Below, piece by piece: positions 34,141 through 47,958 of a DNA stretch of 64,000 bases (positions are counted from its first letter, which is position 1; each line of letters opens with the position of its first letter). Source of the stretch: Rhizoclosmatium globosum. Its lineage: Eukaryota; Chytridiomycota; Chytridiomycetes; Chytridiales; Chytriomycetaceae. A model generated the notes under the pieces. The model was not told where the DNA came from and made no database searches. It saw only the letters and a program-made list of their open reading frames with translations. The DNA is taken from contig MCGO01000066.1 in NCBI GenBank assembly GCA_002104985.1, forward strand, positions 62,001 to 126,000, read 5' to 3'. Position numbers and translations under genes: made by a program.

Positions 34141-35150
34141 TGGCTGCGCGCTGGTACAACACAAGCCCTGGATAAGACCCAGGGCCCATGGCAATGGCAG
34201 AGTCAGAGTCGTGTTGTTTCCATCCCAGCTATGTCAGGATTGAGCCGCTGTGGCGTTCAAGTATTCATTCCAGTTCTGCTCCATCGGTCCACTGATCTTC
34301 CAGTTCCAGTTCCAGCTCTACTTTGGTCTTCTTGGTTGGTCTTAAGGTCCACTGGTCACAAGTATTCCGTCCCAGTTTTTTATTTATCCTTTCCTTATTC
34401 TTATCTGGCATATTTTTGCTATCTGTTGGACTGGGATTGGCAACAACGCAAGCCCTGGATAAGACCCAGGGCCTATGGCTATGGCAGGGTCAGCGTCGCG
34501 TTTTGTCCGATACAGTTGGGATTATATCTCCTTGCAACATGATAGTGCTTCTTTCTGCCTGTTCTTTCTTGGCACCTTTTTCTTTTATTCTTTTATACCC
34601 GTTACTATCTGTTGAACTGAGATTGGCAACAACGCAAGCCCTGGATAAGACCCAGGGCCTATGGCTATGGCAGGGTCAGCGTCGCGTTTTGTCCGATACA
34701 GTTGGGATTACGTCTCCTTGCAACATGATAGTGCTTCTTTCTGCCTGTTCTTTCTTGGCGCCTTTTTCTTTTATTCTTTTATACCCGTTACTATCTGTTG
34801 AACTGAGATTGGCAACAACGCAAGCCCTGGATAAGACCCAGGGCCTATGGCTATGGCAGGGTCAGCGTCGCGTTTTGTCCGATACAGTTGGGATTACGTC
34901 TCCTTGCAACATGATAGTGCTTCTTTCTGCCTGTTCTTTCTTGGCGCCTTTTTCTTTTATTCTTTTATACCCGTTACTATCTGTTGAACTGAGATTGGCA
35001 ACAACGCAAGCCCTGGATAAGACCCAGGGCCTATGGCTATGGCAGGGTCAGCGTCGCGTTTTGTCCGATACAGTTGGGATTATATCTCCTTGCAACATGA
35101 TAGTGCTTCTTTCTGCCTGTTCTTTCTTGGCACCTTTTCCCTCGGCTTAC
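34141..35150. repeat. 186-bp satellite array, four copies plus a divergent leader
   Basis: CAACAACGCAAGCCCTGG recurs at 34441, 34627, 34813 and 34999, a period of exactly 186 bp, with a divergent first unit near 34157. Units contain CCCAGGGCCTATGGCTATGG, CAGCGTCGCGTTTTG, CGATACAGTTGGGATTA and TCTCCTTGCAACATGATAG. A 281-codon plus-strand open frame (34323-35168) runs through it only because 186 is divisible by three; it repeats the same 62 residues and is not a credible gene. Confidence 0.95.
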
Positions 35151-35498
35151 TGCCTTCTCTCTGAATAAATTCCATAATAACTTTAATCAATTCATTTGTA
35201 TTACCTAATTTTTTCTACTGCCCTCTCTCCCACATCAAAAACGAAAGAAAGAAAAACAACCTTCAAAACAAAAAAAAGAAGCTAATCACAAACAAAACTT
35301 ACTCCCCCCTACAAACTACATCCGAAAAAGAATAATAACAAACCAAAGAGAAAGGCAGGGGGGAATACAACAAAAGACATCACCAAGAAGAAAGAAAACA
35401 TCTACATAACCCATGCCCCGTGAAGAAGAAAACAAACAAATGCACATGGAGGGAAAGAAACAATAAAACAAACAAATAAAAGTGGAAGGTGAAACAGG
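35151..35498. other. 3' flank of the WNK gene
   Basis: Gene-free. The plus strand is A-rich with AAAGAAAG and AAACAAAC tracts (T-rich on the coding strand), as expected for a 3' untranslated region and terminator of the minus-strand kinase gene. No further feature is seen. Confidence 0.45.
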
Positions 35499-37185
35499 TT
35501 ACTGCGAGTTTTGTCGGTTTGGTTGCTGGGACTGCTGTTTCTGTTGTTGCAGAGAGTTGATTGATGGTTGTTGCTGCGACAAGGCAGCGGATGGTTGTAT
35601 TGACGATGCAATTGGTTGTTGAGGTTGAGAGAACCCAGAATTCAATGGTCGCACAACACCGCCCAATGAACCCAGTCCATTCAGAGCATTGACAGGAGCA
35701 GGTTGAAGTTGACCAATCTTTCCTGAAACGGCGTTGAAACTTGGCGAGGATCCAGCGGCTGGTGACGTTCCTGTAACTTTCAATCCTTGTGCAGGTTGTT
35801 GAGGTTGTTGAGGAACCATCAGTGGTCGCTGTCCATTCGAAAAAGTCGGCGGTGTTCCAGCTGTGCTACTAGCTGAACTATTTGTTCCACTGCTCGAGCT
35901 TCCTGTCGTCCAGTTCGCTGTTCCATTCCCCACATTGACATTCACACTACCAGCACTAACAGTCCTTCCAGGTTGATTCATAACACCAGGATATGAAGCA
36001 GCATGATACGTCGGAGCATGATGAGGATGAAACTGCGGATGATGAACAGCATGGTGATTGATATGTGGCGCCGAGCTATTCGATCCTTGCGAAGTAGTAC
36101 TATTCCTTGACCCACTATTCGCACCACTCCCCAAATCCTTCAAACTCCGTTCCTGCAATTCCAATAACCGCTGCTGAACTGACGCGTTTGCGGAATTCGT
36201 AGACGGCGGAGTCGTGCTTTGAGGATACAAGGCCGGATTGTTGATTGGTCCAAACGGAACATTCACACCTACAACTGCAGGAACTCCACCAATCAACGAC
36301 GACGCGGCCGCGACAGGAACAGGCGCGATAATCCCCAGCCCTTGCGGCTGAGATGCAGACGGCTGTACACTACTCATACTTGAAACCGACGCTCCAGAGT
36401 TAACTCGTTCAACATTCACAGGCGCGCCGGTTGTACTTGGTCGAGCAGCAGACGGTGTCAAGCCCCCATCACTCGTTATACTAGACGTACCCCACCCACT
36501 ATCACTCGTGTGACTCATATGTGAAGGTCTTCGAAGATGTAGACCATCAGCGGTTACAACTGCACCACCATAATCTGACGACGACGCAACACTCGACCCA
36601 CTTTGTCCCCGCTTATATCCCTCTGATGCGGAACTCGATGGTCCAGTGTTTGGAGACTCCATGGCGGCTGGGGCGAGAAGTGGAGGTGGGGTTTCCGAGT
36701 TCAATGAGAAGACGGCTTTTTGACCGCTGACGGGAGGCGCACCGACGACAGGCGGAGCAGATGGTTTTGTACTTGCGTTAGTAACTGTGGGGGTGACACT
36801 TCCAACACGTTCATTTGTTGCAGAAACTTGTTGACCCAACTGACTTTGAACCACGGGTTTCTTTCCCAGCTGAGGCGATGCGCTGGGCGTAATGTGCGGG
36901 AATCCAGAGGAGCCGGGAGCGCCGGTGGCAGGGTTTGTAGTCCTTACACCTGGTTGAGGGCTGAGTCGACCACCAGCTTGATCACCGGATCCATCGCTGC
37001 TACTACTAAACGACGTATTTGAAAGTGTTCGTGGAAGGGGGATGAAATGCAGATCCGTCAAACTTGAGTTTGCTCGAGGTAAGGACTTTGACTCGTCAAT
37101 TGGGCCAGGAACAAGAGGTTTCGGCACCAAAGGAGGAGCAACAGCGACAGGAGTTTGATCCCGCAACCCCGTGTCCTGTACTTGT

Positions 37186-37217
<32 letters not shown>

Positions 37218-39675
37218 TTGTTGCCCCAGCTTACTTTTCCCCTCCTCAACCCGCCCCAACAAAATCTGCTTCACCTTCTCCTCCAACTTTCTCCTGGCGA
37301 GGACTTCATCCTTCCCATCAATCAAATTCTCCTTCACCATTTCACTGACAACGTCTGTGGCAGTATCTTCAGGGAGATTGAATGGGAATTTGATTTCGTG
37401 TGTTTGGTTTTTGGGATTCGCAGATGATTGAGGATTTGTGTACACCATACGAAGCGTAACTGTACTTTCCGAATGTCTATCAAAGAGTTCGACTGTGACA
37501 GTAGCTGTAGACGCCGACGCAACCGGAAGTGAGGCGGTGCTAGAAGATTGCGTCGCAACAAGATTCGGATTGCTATTTCCACCAGCTATTGATGGTGGAT
37601 TCGAAGTCGGCGGCGTTATCAAATGCTCTTTGGCGGAAATGGGAATCACTGGCTGTTTCGCATCTCCGGTACTTCCAGCGCTTGCCGCAGAATTACTCCG
37701 ACCCGTTGAAACTAGGGTTTCCATGGCATTTGTTATATCACGTGCAGTTGGAGTCGCTTGATTTGGAGTAATGGTTGTGGCGCCGCTAGACGAATTCGGC
37801 ACACGATTCATGGACGAGTGTGGGGACGCCATATACCGTATGTCCCCATTCAGAAGTCCTTCGGGAGGGGGGACAGCCAATGCAGACGCAGGCCCTGCCT
37901 CTGTTGTATTCGAGGTATCCAATGACAACGCGCTTCCACTCATAGGCGTCCCACCAGCAGACACGGGGTTACTTGGCGTCGCTTCTGGGATCTTCATGAA
38001 CGGATGCGTCAATAACTCCGCGGCAGTCGGCCGATACTTTGGGTTATACTGAGTGCAGAATTTGATGAATTCCACAGTTTGAGGGTCCGTAATCTTTTCA
38101 AGGGATTGTGGCTGAATCCCCATTGTGACTTTCTTATATATTTGAATGTGATTGGTGCATTCCGAATATGGGTATTCCTTGGTGACCATTTCGAGGACAA
38201 CCATTCCAAAGGCGTAGATGTCGACTTTCTCATCGTAGTTTTCTGTGATTTCAAAAGGCATTCGTCAGCAATTAGGTAAAATGAAAAGTGCAAGAATCAC
38301 CATCATAGAGTTCTGGGGCCATAAATTCTGGAGTTCTGTGTATAAGAAGAAACGGTTAACGAACAAAAGAGTAGAGTAAGTGACAGAACAAACCCAAGGA
38401 CTGATGAGGCATGGTCTCGACTTTTCGGAATCGCAAGTCCCAAATCTCCAATCTTAGCTTGACCGTTATATCCGTTCATGAAGATGTTTTCGCATTTCAA
38501 GTCACTGTAATTGCAGGTTAGATAAATTTTGTTGGGGCGTTGATCATCGGAGTGGAGATGGAACGGCAAAGTTGGAACAACCAAGGTTCACATTTGACCT
38601 GCAGGTGCAATTGTATGATTGGGCTTGAATTCACCGTCCCAGCGCATGAAATATGATTAAAGCGATGCTTGACTCCGCTTATGCCCAGATGGCTTCACCA
38701 CATGTCATTCACTATACAGTCACACTTCCATCAGCTCCGCCTGATATGAAAAACCTCCGCTCATACACTCGATATGCAATTTGATGCACTCAAAACATAC
38801 CGATGTATTATAGGCGGATCCCGTGAATGTAGATAGTTTAGACCCTGCAGAATCTGACGGCACCATTTCTTGATGACCGGTAACCGAGTAGGCTGCCCTT
38901 TCGCCGTCTTTTTCAGATACTGTTTCAGAGTCCCGGCCGTCATCAACTCTGTGATAAAGAAGACGCGTTCACGACCATCCGAGCCTTTCGCACCCCACGC
39001 ATGATACATTGTGATAATATTTTCATTTCGCAGAGATTTGAGGATCTGAATTTCGGAGAGGATACGTTGAGCTTCCCGTTTAGCGAGGTGATCGACTTTG
39101 AGCTGGTTCCAAGCGACTTCAACGCCTTCGTCTTCGTCAAAGCCCTTGTAGACTTCCTTGTAGGCACCTTTTCCGAGGAGTTTCGAGTAACGAGAGAATC
39201 GGCCTGTTGGATCGGTCTGATGGGGGAGAGTGGGAGGAGTTTGAAAGGTGAGTTTGAGTGGAAAATACGGGGTGAGTCAAAGATAGGCTCATGGAGGGTG
39301 ATAGGATCCAGAGTCCCACTACTTTCGCAGTATACTATTCCGTGCAATTCATCGCTAGGTACTACGGCGTCTTTGAAACAAGGTTCCTTTGTATGCTCCT
39401 CCTCCTCCCTCCAACAACACACGCAAACAACTCTGCACAACACAACACACCTCCACTATCCGATTTTCCTCATCGTCGTCCTCGTCCTGGTTCGACGGCT
39501 GTTGCTGTTGCTGCTGTTGCTGCTGCGAGGGCTGTCTGTTTGGCAGGGCCGAGTACTCGAGGGCAGCCGGGCCTTGATCGAGTGGACCCGCGGTTGGATT
39601 CTGATTCTGGCTCTGATTTCCCGAGTGATTGTTTTGCGGGTTTTGCGGGTTTTGCGGGTTTGAGTGTTCGGCCAT
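35499..39675 (-). CDS. WNK-family protein kinase
   Basis: Five exons (39675-39451, 39216-38801, 38504-38394, 38335-38301, 38242-35499) encode 1176 residues. The kinase domain spans about 80-350. WNK hallmarks are visible: the usual strand-3 Lys is replaced (VEVAWNQLKV, Asn112) while a Lys sits in the glycine loop (GKGAYKEVYKG, Lys95). Also present are HRDLKCEN (about 213-220), DLG (234-236), GTPEFMAPELYDENYDEKVD and YSECTNHIQIYKK. At about 510-595 lies an OSR1/SPAK-like PF2 domain (VTVELFDRHSESTVTLRM ... LARRKLEEKVKQILLGR), as in WNKs. The remaining 580 residues are disordered, rich in Ser, Pro and Gln, with a run of about 16 Gln after residue 600. WNKs act in osmotic and ion-transport signalling. 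Introns of 234 and 296 nt are long for this window. Confidence 0.93.
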
Positions 39676-40236
39676 GGTGTCGGTCTCTCTTTGGATACGA
39701 TGTCAAGTAACAAGTTGTTTTGAGCACCAGGCAACTCAGGAGTGTGCACTGTGTGGATCTCCCCAAGCGTTGTGGGAAAGAAAGGGACGAGGAAAGGTGA
39801 GGAAACGACCTGTCTGTCCGTGTGCGCTGATGCTTTTGTCTTTTTTTCGACTTCACCCTTACTATCACTGTCAACTAGTACAGACAATCAAGGGAGGCTT
39901 TATCACTGGCTTGTAGCACTGGTTCGCTATTAATACCCGCTTTATTCATTGCCGATCACTACTGAGACACCCCCCTTTGTTTCACTGCGATTCTCATCAA
40001 ATGACTGTGTTATGGTGGCTGTTTTCGAACCCCTCCCGTAATTAATGGAAAATAATGGATTAATTAATGAACAGCCACCCATTCCCTAATTGTACTCCAC
40101 ACTGGTTGTGTGTTGGGCGAAACAATGTCAATGATAAGAAAAACACGTGTTCGTTGGTACAAAACCTCTCCCTCAAGCTTACAAAATCGAATCAGTTATT
40201 TGAAAGAAATAGAGTATCATTGAAGAAGATAATTTT
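39676..40236. other. WNK upstream region
   Basis: 561 bp between the WNK start codon and the stop of the next minus-strand gene. It should hold the WNK promoter. An AT-rich segment with repeated TTAATTAA-like palindromes lies near 40040-40072. No open frame or RNA gene is supported. Confidence 0.45.
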
Positions 40237-41220
40237 CTATTGAGACATGATTCGGCTCATCCTACTCTTTTCTGGCTTCTCAGCCATAGTAATAACAGAC
40301 GTCCTCATCGCCACACTAGTTCCACGTGTTGAAACAATTCGTGCGATTTCAATTCGTTCGCGCTTCATTTTCTCTCCTCTCTCTTCCTCTTGTTGCAATG
40401 ACCACTTCATAGCCAATTGCAGAAACACATATATAATCGGTCCAAAGTCGTAAATTCGGAGTGAAACAAGAAACCAGAAGATTGAAACGGTCGGCGTCAC
40501 AAACCAGTAATTGAACAAGACGATTCCAATCAACCAAACCTCCATACAAAAACACGATGCAATACCATACCTAGAAATCACTTTCAGCTTTGCAACATCC
40601 GGTAAATCACTCTTCATTGCCCTCAAATACAAAATATACACTATCGTCACAAGAGCATCGAATAACAACATGACAACATTCACAGTCACACTCAACGCAT
40701 TTGTCACACCATCAACGACGTTCGTCCACTCTTCCATAAACGAAAACGCACTTGCACAAAATTGCATCACAGTCCACGCAAACTGATTTGCCTGCAACAG
40801 CCCAAACAAGACGAAAAACGCAGGCAAATATGGCTCAATACTGGGTATCATTGCGTGAAAAACAGGTCTTCCGCGTTTCCAAGAATAAATTATAATCAAA
40901 CATTGGCTTGAAAGCGTACCAACGTAACTCAGTGAAAGGTATGCAAGCATACTACTCTCAGTTGTAGCTCCGACATAGAGTGCGTTGAAGGCAATTGTCA
41001 TACAGTTGATAAAAATCATTAATAGGAGTAGGGTATTTGTCGCTGAATAGACTTTTCGTCTCGTTTGAGGGTTTTTGGTTTTGGTGTACATCAGATATCC
41101 TAGAATCGTCAACTGAAGTGCCGACGCAACAATTGTGATCCAAAAGTCTTGTGCTCCGACTGTGAGATAGCCATCGTAGTAGGAGTCTGTTGGGAATAGA
41201 GTCGAGTTTGTGGAGTTCAT
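40237..41220 (-). CDS. Seven-TM receptor-like protein, tandem copy 1
   Basis: A single exon encodes 327 residues, with ATG at 41220 (MNSTNSTLF). A short extracellular N terminus with two N-glycosylation sites is followed by seven hydrophobic spans and a basic cytosolic tail (RGEKMKRERIEIARIVSTRG). Motifs shared with the neighbouring copy and with the gene at 59888-60886 are YSWKRG after TM3, MIPSIEPYLPA, VISRYGIAS before TM6 and LAMKWSL after TM7. I know of no characterised homologue; it looks like a GPCR-shaped family private to zoosporic fungi, but rhodopsin or class C signatures are absent. The next gene is a tandem paralogue about 100 bp upstream. Confidence 0.8.
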   Translation of the reverse strand: MNSTNSTLFPTDSYYDGYLTVGAQDFWITIVASALQLTILGYLMYTKTKNPQTRRKVYSATNTLLLLMIFINCMTIAFNALYVGATTESSMLAYLSLSYVGTLSSQCLIIIYSWKRGRPVFHAMIPSIEPYLPAFFVLFGLLQANQFAWTVMQFCASAFSFMEEWTNVVDGVTNALSVTVNVVMLLFDALVTIVYILYLRAMKSDLPDVAKLKVISRYGIASCFCMEVWLIGIVLFNYWFVTPTVSIFWFLVSLRIYDFGPIIYVFLQLAMKWSLQQEEERGEKMKRERIEIARIVSTRGTSVAMRTSVITMAEKPEKSRMSRIMSQ

Positions 41221-41324
41221 CACCAAGTCATAAACCTCTGATGGGAATGGAAATCTCTTTGTCCATTAAATTACATGACTTTAATATCAACAAATACTAA
41301 TTAACGCCACACACACAAAACCGT

Positions 41325-42323
41325 TCAAGCCTGTGATAACGTTGCAGGAGCCCGACTCGACCGACTTTTCTCCATACTCTCCGACGTCGTTGAAACAACC
41401 TGCCCCACCGTCCCCCTTCTCGAAACCAACCTGGCAGTCTCAACCCTCTCCCGCTTCACCTTCTCACCCCTCACCTCCTCCCTCACCAACGACCACTTCA
41501 TCGCCAACTGCAAAAACAAATACACAGCAGGCCCCAAATCGTACGCGCGCAACGAAACCAGGAACCACGAAACATCGACGCTCGGAGACACGAACCAGTA
41601 GTTGAACAGCACTATTCCGATTAACCACGCTTCCATGCATATACACGATGCGATTCCGTACCGCGATATGATTTTGAGTTTTGTGACGTCGGGGAGGTCG
41701 GGTGTCATTGAGCGGAGGTAGAATATGTATACGGATGTGACGAGGGTGTCGAAACAGAGCATGACGGCGCTGACGGTAATCGTGTGTGCGTTTGTTGTTT
41801 CACTTATAACGTTTCGCCAGTCGAGTAGGATGGGTAAGTTGTTTGATATAAACAGGAGAACTGTCCATGTAAATTGGCTGGCTTGGAGGAGGCTGTAGAA
41901 GATGAAAAAGACGGGTAGGTATGGTTGGATGGATGGAATCATTGCGATTATGACGGGGTTTCCACGTTTCCATGTGTAGACCATGATCAAACATTCGAAC
42001 AAAATGGTGCAGAAGGAGCTTAATGCTAAGTAGACTACCACACGGATTGGGACCGTTTCTTTGATATATAGGGCGTTGAAAACCATGGCAAGGCAGTTCG
42101 TTATAATCATGGCACATAACAGAATGTTGATGGCAGTAAATACTTTCTTTCGTTCAATAATACTTGCTGTGGCTTCGTTGACAATGAGATGAATCAATAC
42201 AATCATTTGAACAACAGACACAGCGATGGTTATCCATAAGTCCTGGGCCTCAGTGATTATGTACGCTTGAGTATATAAGTCGATGGGGAATATAGTTGCG
42301 TTTGTTGTATCCGAGTCGTTCAT
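41325..42323 (-). CDS. Seven-TM receptor-like protein, tandem copy 2
   Basis: A single exon encodes 332 residues from ATG 42323 (MNDSDTTNATIF). It has the same plan as copy 1 at 40237-41220: a glycosylated short N terminus, seven spans, YTWKRGNPV after TM3, MIPSIQPYLPVFF, IISRYGIASCICMEAWLIG, LQLAMKWSL and a Lys/Arg-rich tail with possible phosphorylation sites. The two copies are clearly homologous along their whole length but well diverged, so the duplication is not recent. GC content rises in the C-terminal third. It is transcribed divergently from the thioredoxin-like gene, 134 bp away. Confidence 0.8.
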   Translation of the reverse strand: MNDSDTTNATIFPIDLYTQAYIITEAQDLWITIAVSVVQMIVLIHLIVNEATASIIERKKVFTAINILLCAMIITNCLAMVFNALYIKETVPIRVVVYLALSSFCTILFECLIMVYTWKRGNPVIIAMIPSIQPYLPVFFIFYSLLQASQFTWTVLLFISNNLPILLDWRNVISETTNAHTITVSAVMLCFDTLVTSVYIFYLRSMTPDLPDVTKLKIISRYGIASCICMEAWLIGIVLFNYWFVSPSVDVSWFLVSLRAYDLGPAVYLFLQLAMKWSLVREEVRGEKVKRERVETARLVSRRGTVGQVVSTTSESMEKSRSSRAPATLSQA

Positions 42324-42457
42324 CTGGATTGCATGAAGTTAAATAGTTGTGTTCCAGGATGTAAATCCTTTCCTCCATTGTCTACAATTTGCTAAAGTCT
42401 ATTGCTGTTACTTTATTTGCAGAATCAGTTGACTTGGGTCTAACTTCTGAAACCAAA
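42324..42457. promoter_or_regulatory. Compact divergent promoter region
   Basis: 134 bp separate the start codons of the seven-TM gene (-) and the thioredoxin-like gene (+). The region is AT-rich without an obvious conserved motif. The promoter role is inferred from gene orientation only. Confidence 0.35.
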
Positions 42458-43171
42458 ATGCGATTCACACTCCCCTCCCTCTTCCTCACCTTCCTCCTCA
42501 TCCTTGCCACCACAGTATCAGCCATCCAAAGGCTGACTCCAGAGGTAAATTTGACCCCTACCTTAAAGCTATCATGATCCCCATCGGAACCCACCAATAC
42601 AACTTGACCACCAATATCACATCCAACCAACACCTTGCCCCACTCTCCCTCCCCCACCACAGGAAATCGAAGCAAAAGCCCGTCAAGCCGATGAATCCAT
42701 CTGGCACCTGGGCAAAGACCACCTTGAAGACCGAATCAAAACAGGAACTTGGCTCGTCTTTTATGGAACTACTTGGGTAAGTGAGCATATGCCTCCCCGT
42801 TTAGATACCGTCCCTCAGTCGATACCTAACTTGATCAATTCAGTGTAAATTCTGTAAACGGCTGACTCCTCGCTGGCTCCGTGTTCAGAATGAGTTCCTG
42901 AACCAGAACTTGCATCAGAGTGGATTTATGATTACAAAGGTGGACTGTACTGGATCCAACGAGGGTTAGTTCTCTTGAGTTGATGCCATGAAGGGCTTGA
43001 TACTGAGTATTGAAACCTGTAGGTTGGTGTGCAAGCAAGTGGAAGGTTGACGCATTCCCAACTGTCAACTTGTACCACAACGGACAGTTTATCGAAGAGT
43101 ACTTGGGCGACCATGAAGTCCAACCTATTTTGACCTACATCAAGGACAACATCAAAACATACCACAAGTGA
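42458..43171 (+). CDS. Secreted or ER thioredoxin-domain protein
   Basis: Four exons (42458-42544, 42663-42776, 42844-42964, 43023-43171) encode 156 residues. A clear signal peptide (MRFTLPSLFLTFLLILATTVSA) is followed by a helical segment and one thioredoxin fold with the redox motif WCKFC, a cis-Pro region DAFPTVNLY and a C-terminal helix. The domain resembles single-domain PDI/TMX proteins that form or exchange disulfides in the ER. No membrane anchor and no KDEL-type signal is present (it ends KTYHK), so location beyond the secretory route is open. The dinucleotide before the active site sits at an exon border. It is convergent with POC1, 111 bp apart. Confidence 0.88.
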
Positions 43172-43282
43172 GCTAACGTTGATAACTCAAGTTTTGGAAG
43201 GCGATGAAAGGAAGTAATAAACGGAGATCTATTATTGTATCCCATGGGGCGTCACTCAGGATTCCCTTCCTGCTCGACGACT

Positions 43283-45612
43283 TCAATTCATCAAATTCAC
43301 AGGACTCCCACTATTCACAGGCCTTCCAAACCCACCTCCAGTCGAACTAGCCGCACCAACACGACTTCCACCTTTATCCGTTTGTACAAATACGCTTCGA
43401 GGAATTAGTGGGTCCTGCAAATTCTGTCCAAGTCTCGCTGAAATAGAGCTGTTAAGTCCAGGAGACTCTGGTCTCATAAATGAGACATTCTGGCTGGGAA
43501 TATTTGACCGTGTGAAGTTGGAAGATGCGGAAGATGCAGCTTCGCCGCTAGTTGTCTTTGGAGGACGTCGAGGTGCACCTGCAGCTTCTGAGACAAGCGT
43601 TGTCAGTTGAGTCACTCGGTCTTCATTTGATGTCAATCGTGTCTACGAAACTTGCTTTTGAGCGAATATTCATGAAAGGAACGGACAGGAATACCTCCAA
43701 AATAGACATTGTCTGTGTCAGCACATCAATCTGATTGATAATATGCTGCAACGAATTCGCCAACTCATCCGGAATCGTCCTCATTTCAAGCGGTGTTGTA
43801 TAAGACGCATCATCGTCCTGTCCTTGACGAGTAGGGCTTCTAGATTGAGATCGTCCCTGTCAAACGATGTTAAAATGCAACTCTTTCACATGACACAGTA
43901 CGAAACGATACCTGATGATTCAAAATTGGACCCCCAACACTCACAATCTCAGGCTGTTCAGCCTCCAAATGAACACCTGCCATCTCATTTCCAACTCCGC
44001 CACTCCCAGCCATACCGCCTGGACTTGTTCGACCCCCATCTCCTTCGTATCCTTTAACATTCACATTCACAGGCGATTTTCTCCCGCCAGGTGCAGGACC
44101 TGGTAAAGTGGTGACAAGGTTGCTGTTCATAGATGCCAGTTTCCTCTGTAAGACAGTCGTCAGACCCGGTCGATGTTGAGCGATGGAGACAGGATCAAGA
44201 ATTGGATTGGCAGTGGTTGTTGGACGACGTACCGCAAAGAAGGAGGATTGCGTTGTTGGCTCTGTGTGGACTGGATGCATGGCGAGGCCTTGATTTGTCT
44301 TGTATCGAGCTGATTATCATTTTTAATAAATTTATTGGGACAAGAAAGTGGTATTTACCTCCAGTGTCATCGGCTGTTAATGGGACACCGGCATCAAAGT
44401 TACTCTTCCAGACCATCAACTGCGCGTCGCTACCTCCAGTCGCGAAAAAGGCTCCTTCAGGAGAGAAGGCAGCGGCTGTAGTGGGACCATTCTTGTGACC
44501 ATGAAGTGTATAAAAGAGGTGACCTTCCTTCAAGTCCCAAATCTACACCATGTGGTCAGCGAATCGCCAAAGAAGAAACCCATCGCCAAACCTTGACAAC
44601 TCCGTCCATACCGGTACTAATCAACCAGTTCCCACCAGGTCCTCCAAAGTTGACACTGTTGGGACCTCCACCCGCCCATGCAGACTCTCCTCCTTTCGTA
44701 TCAGAAGCCGGCCCAGCACCAACATGAGCATCGTGATAATGCTGAATCAGTTTATGCGTACGAATATCAAAGAGTTTGATAGATCTGTCCGTGGAAGCAG
44801 TTGCGACAATCGTTCCTGCTGGGTGGAACGCTGTACTTGTCACCATTCTAAGACCCTCAAATTAAGCTTCAAATTTACGAAGCAGTGGTTGGGTCTTACC
44901 CGGTATGGTCAAAGTATGTCTTTACACAGTTTTTGCTTGTCAAGTCCCAGAGTTTTACACTTTTATCATCTCCACCAGAAACAACCATCTTGGAGTCTGG
45001 AGAAAACCGAGCAGATCTAACCCAATTCAAATGGCCTGCAAGAGTGTATTGAAACTTGGCGCGTTGAGTGGACCATATCTGTCAAGGTTCAGTGTCATGT
45101 CGTTGGTGAAGGGGTGGCCTCACTTTAATGGATTTATCGTCTGAACAGGTCAAGAATGACTCTCCATCCTGAGAAAATCGAACTGTTCGCACTGTTGATG
45201 TATGCGCCTTGAAGACTGTCACGTCCCCTTTCCTGAATCAACAAAGACAAGTTCAGTCCTCCAAATTCAATATTTCACAAAACATACACGTTAGGAGTCC
45301 ACAAGCGAACAGTTTTATCCCGTGACGCAGAGGCAAGCAAGTTCCCAGACGGAGAAAAGTCAACCGAAGTCACAGGACCCTAAGAATACACATCGGTAAG
45401 CCCTTCCACGCATCCAAATACAAAACATGTTTTTTTGAAGTTACTTTATGGCCCACGAATCTGAATGCCCGCATTTGAGGTTTGAAGTGCCAGACCATGA
45501 CAGAATTGTCCATTGAGCCAGACGCGATTTGGGTCATTGATGGTTTGAATGCGAGGTCGGTGATGACGTCTTTGTGGCCGCGGAAGCTGCGGTCGAGCGT
45601 TGGATCCTGCAT
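43283..45612 (-). CDS. POC1: POC1 centriole/basal body WD40 protein
   Basis: A multi-exon gene with short introns. From ATG 45612 ([16 protein letters not shown]) the protein carries seven WD40 repeats, with [60 protein letters not shown] and the last repeat [20 protein letters not shown] low-complexity linker follows, then the short C-terminal coiled coil typical of POC1 ([16 protein letters not shown] and [16 protein letters not shown]). POC1 stabilises centriole and basal-body walls, so its presence implies a flagellated stage. An upstream in-frame extension to 45717 exists, but the chosen ATG aligns with the start of known POC1 proteins. The C terminus has an extra Ser/Gly/Pro tail ending at 43283. 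Confidence 0.9.
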
Positions 45613-47762
<2,150 letters not shown>

Positions 47763-47958
47763 ATATGGTTTTTCCAAACCTAAAAATTGTACAGTTTCTT
47801 CACACTTTCGCTTCATTGCGGGCTCTCTTTTTACCACATAACGGATCTCGTTCTTAGCTTATTTACATTGTCTGTTTCTGTTTTTTGTTTAAGTTTTGGT
47901 CGAATACAACTTTAGATTTAATAATCTTGATAAATATAGAAGGATAGCATAATGATAA

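Noticed and set aside
34323..35168. 281-codon open frame in the 186-bp array
   Set aside because: It exists because 186 is divisible by three; the protein is the same 62 residues repeated, with no domain and no splice context.
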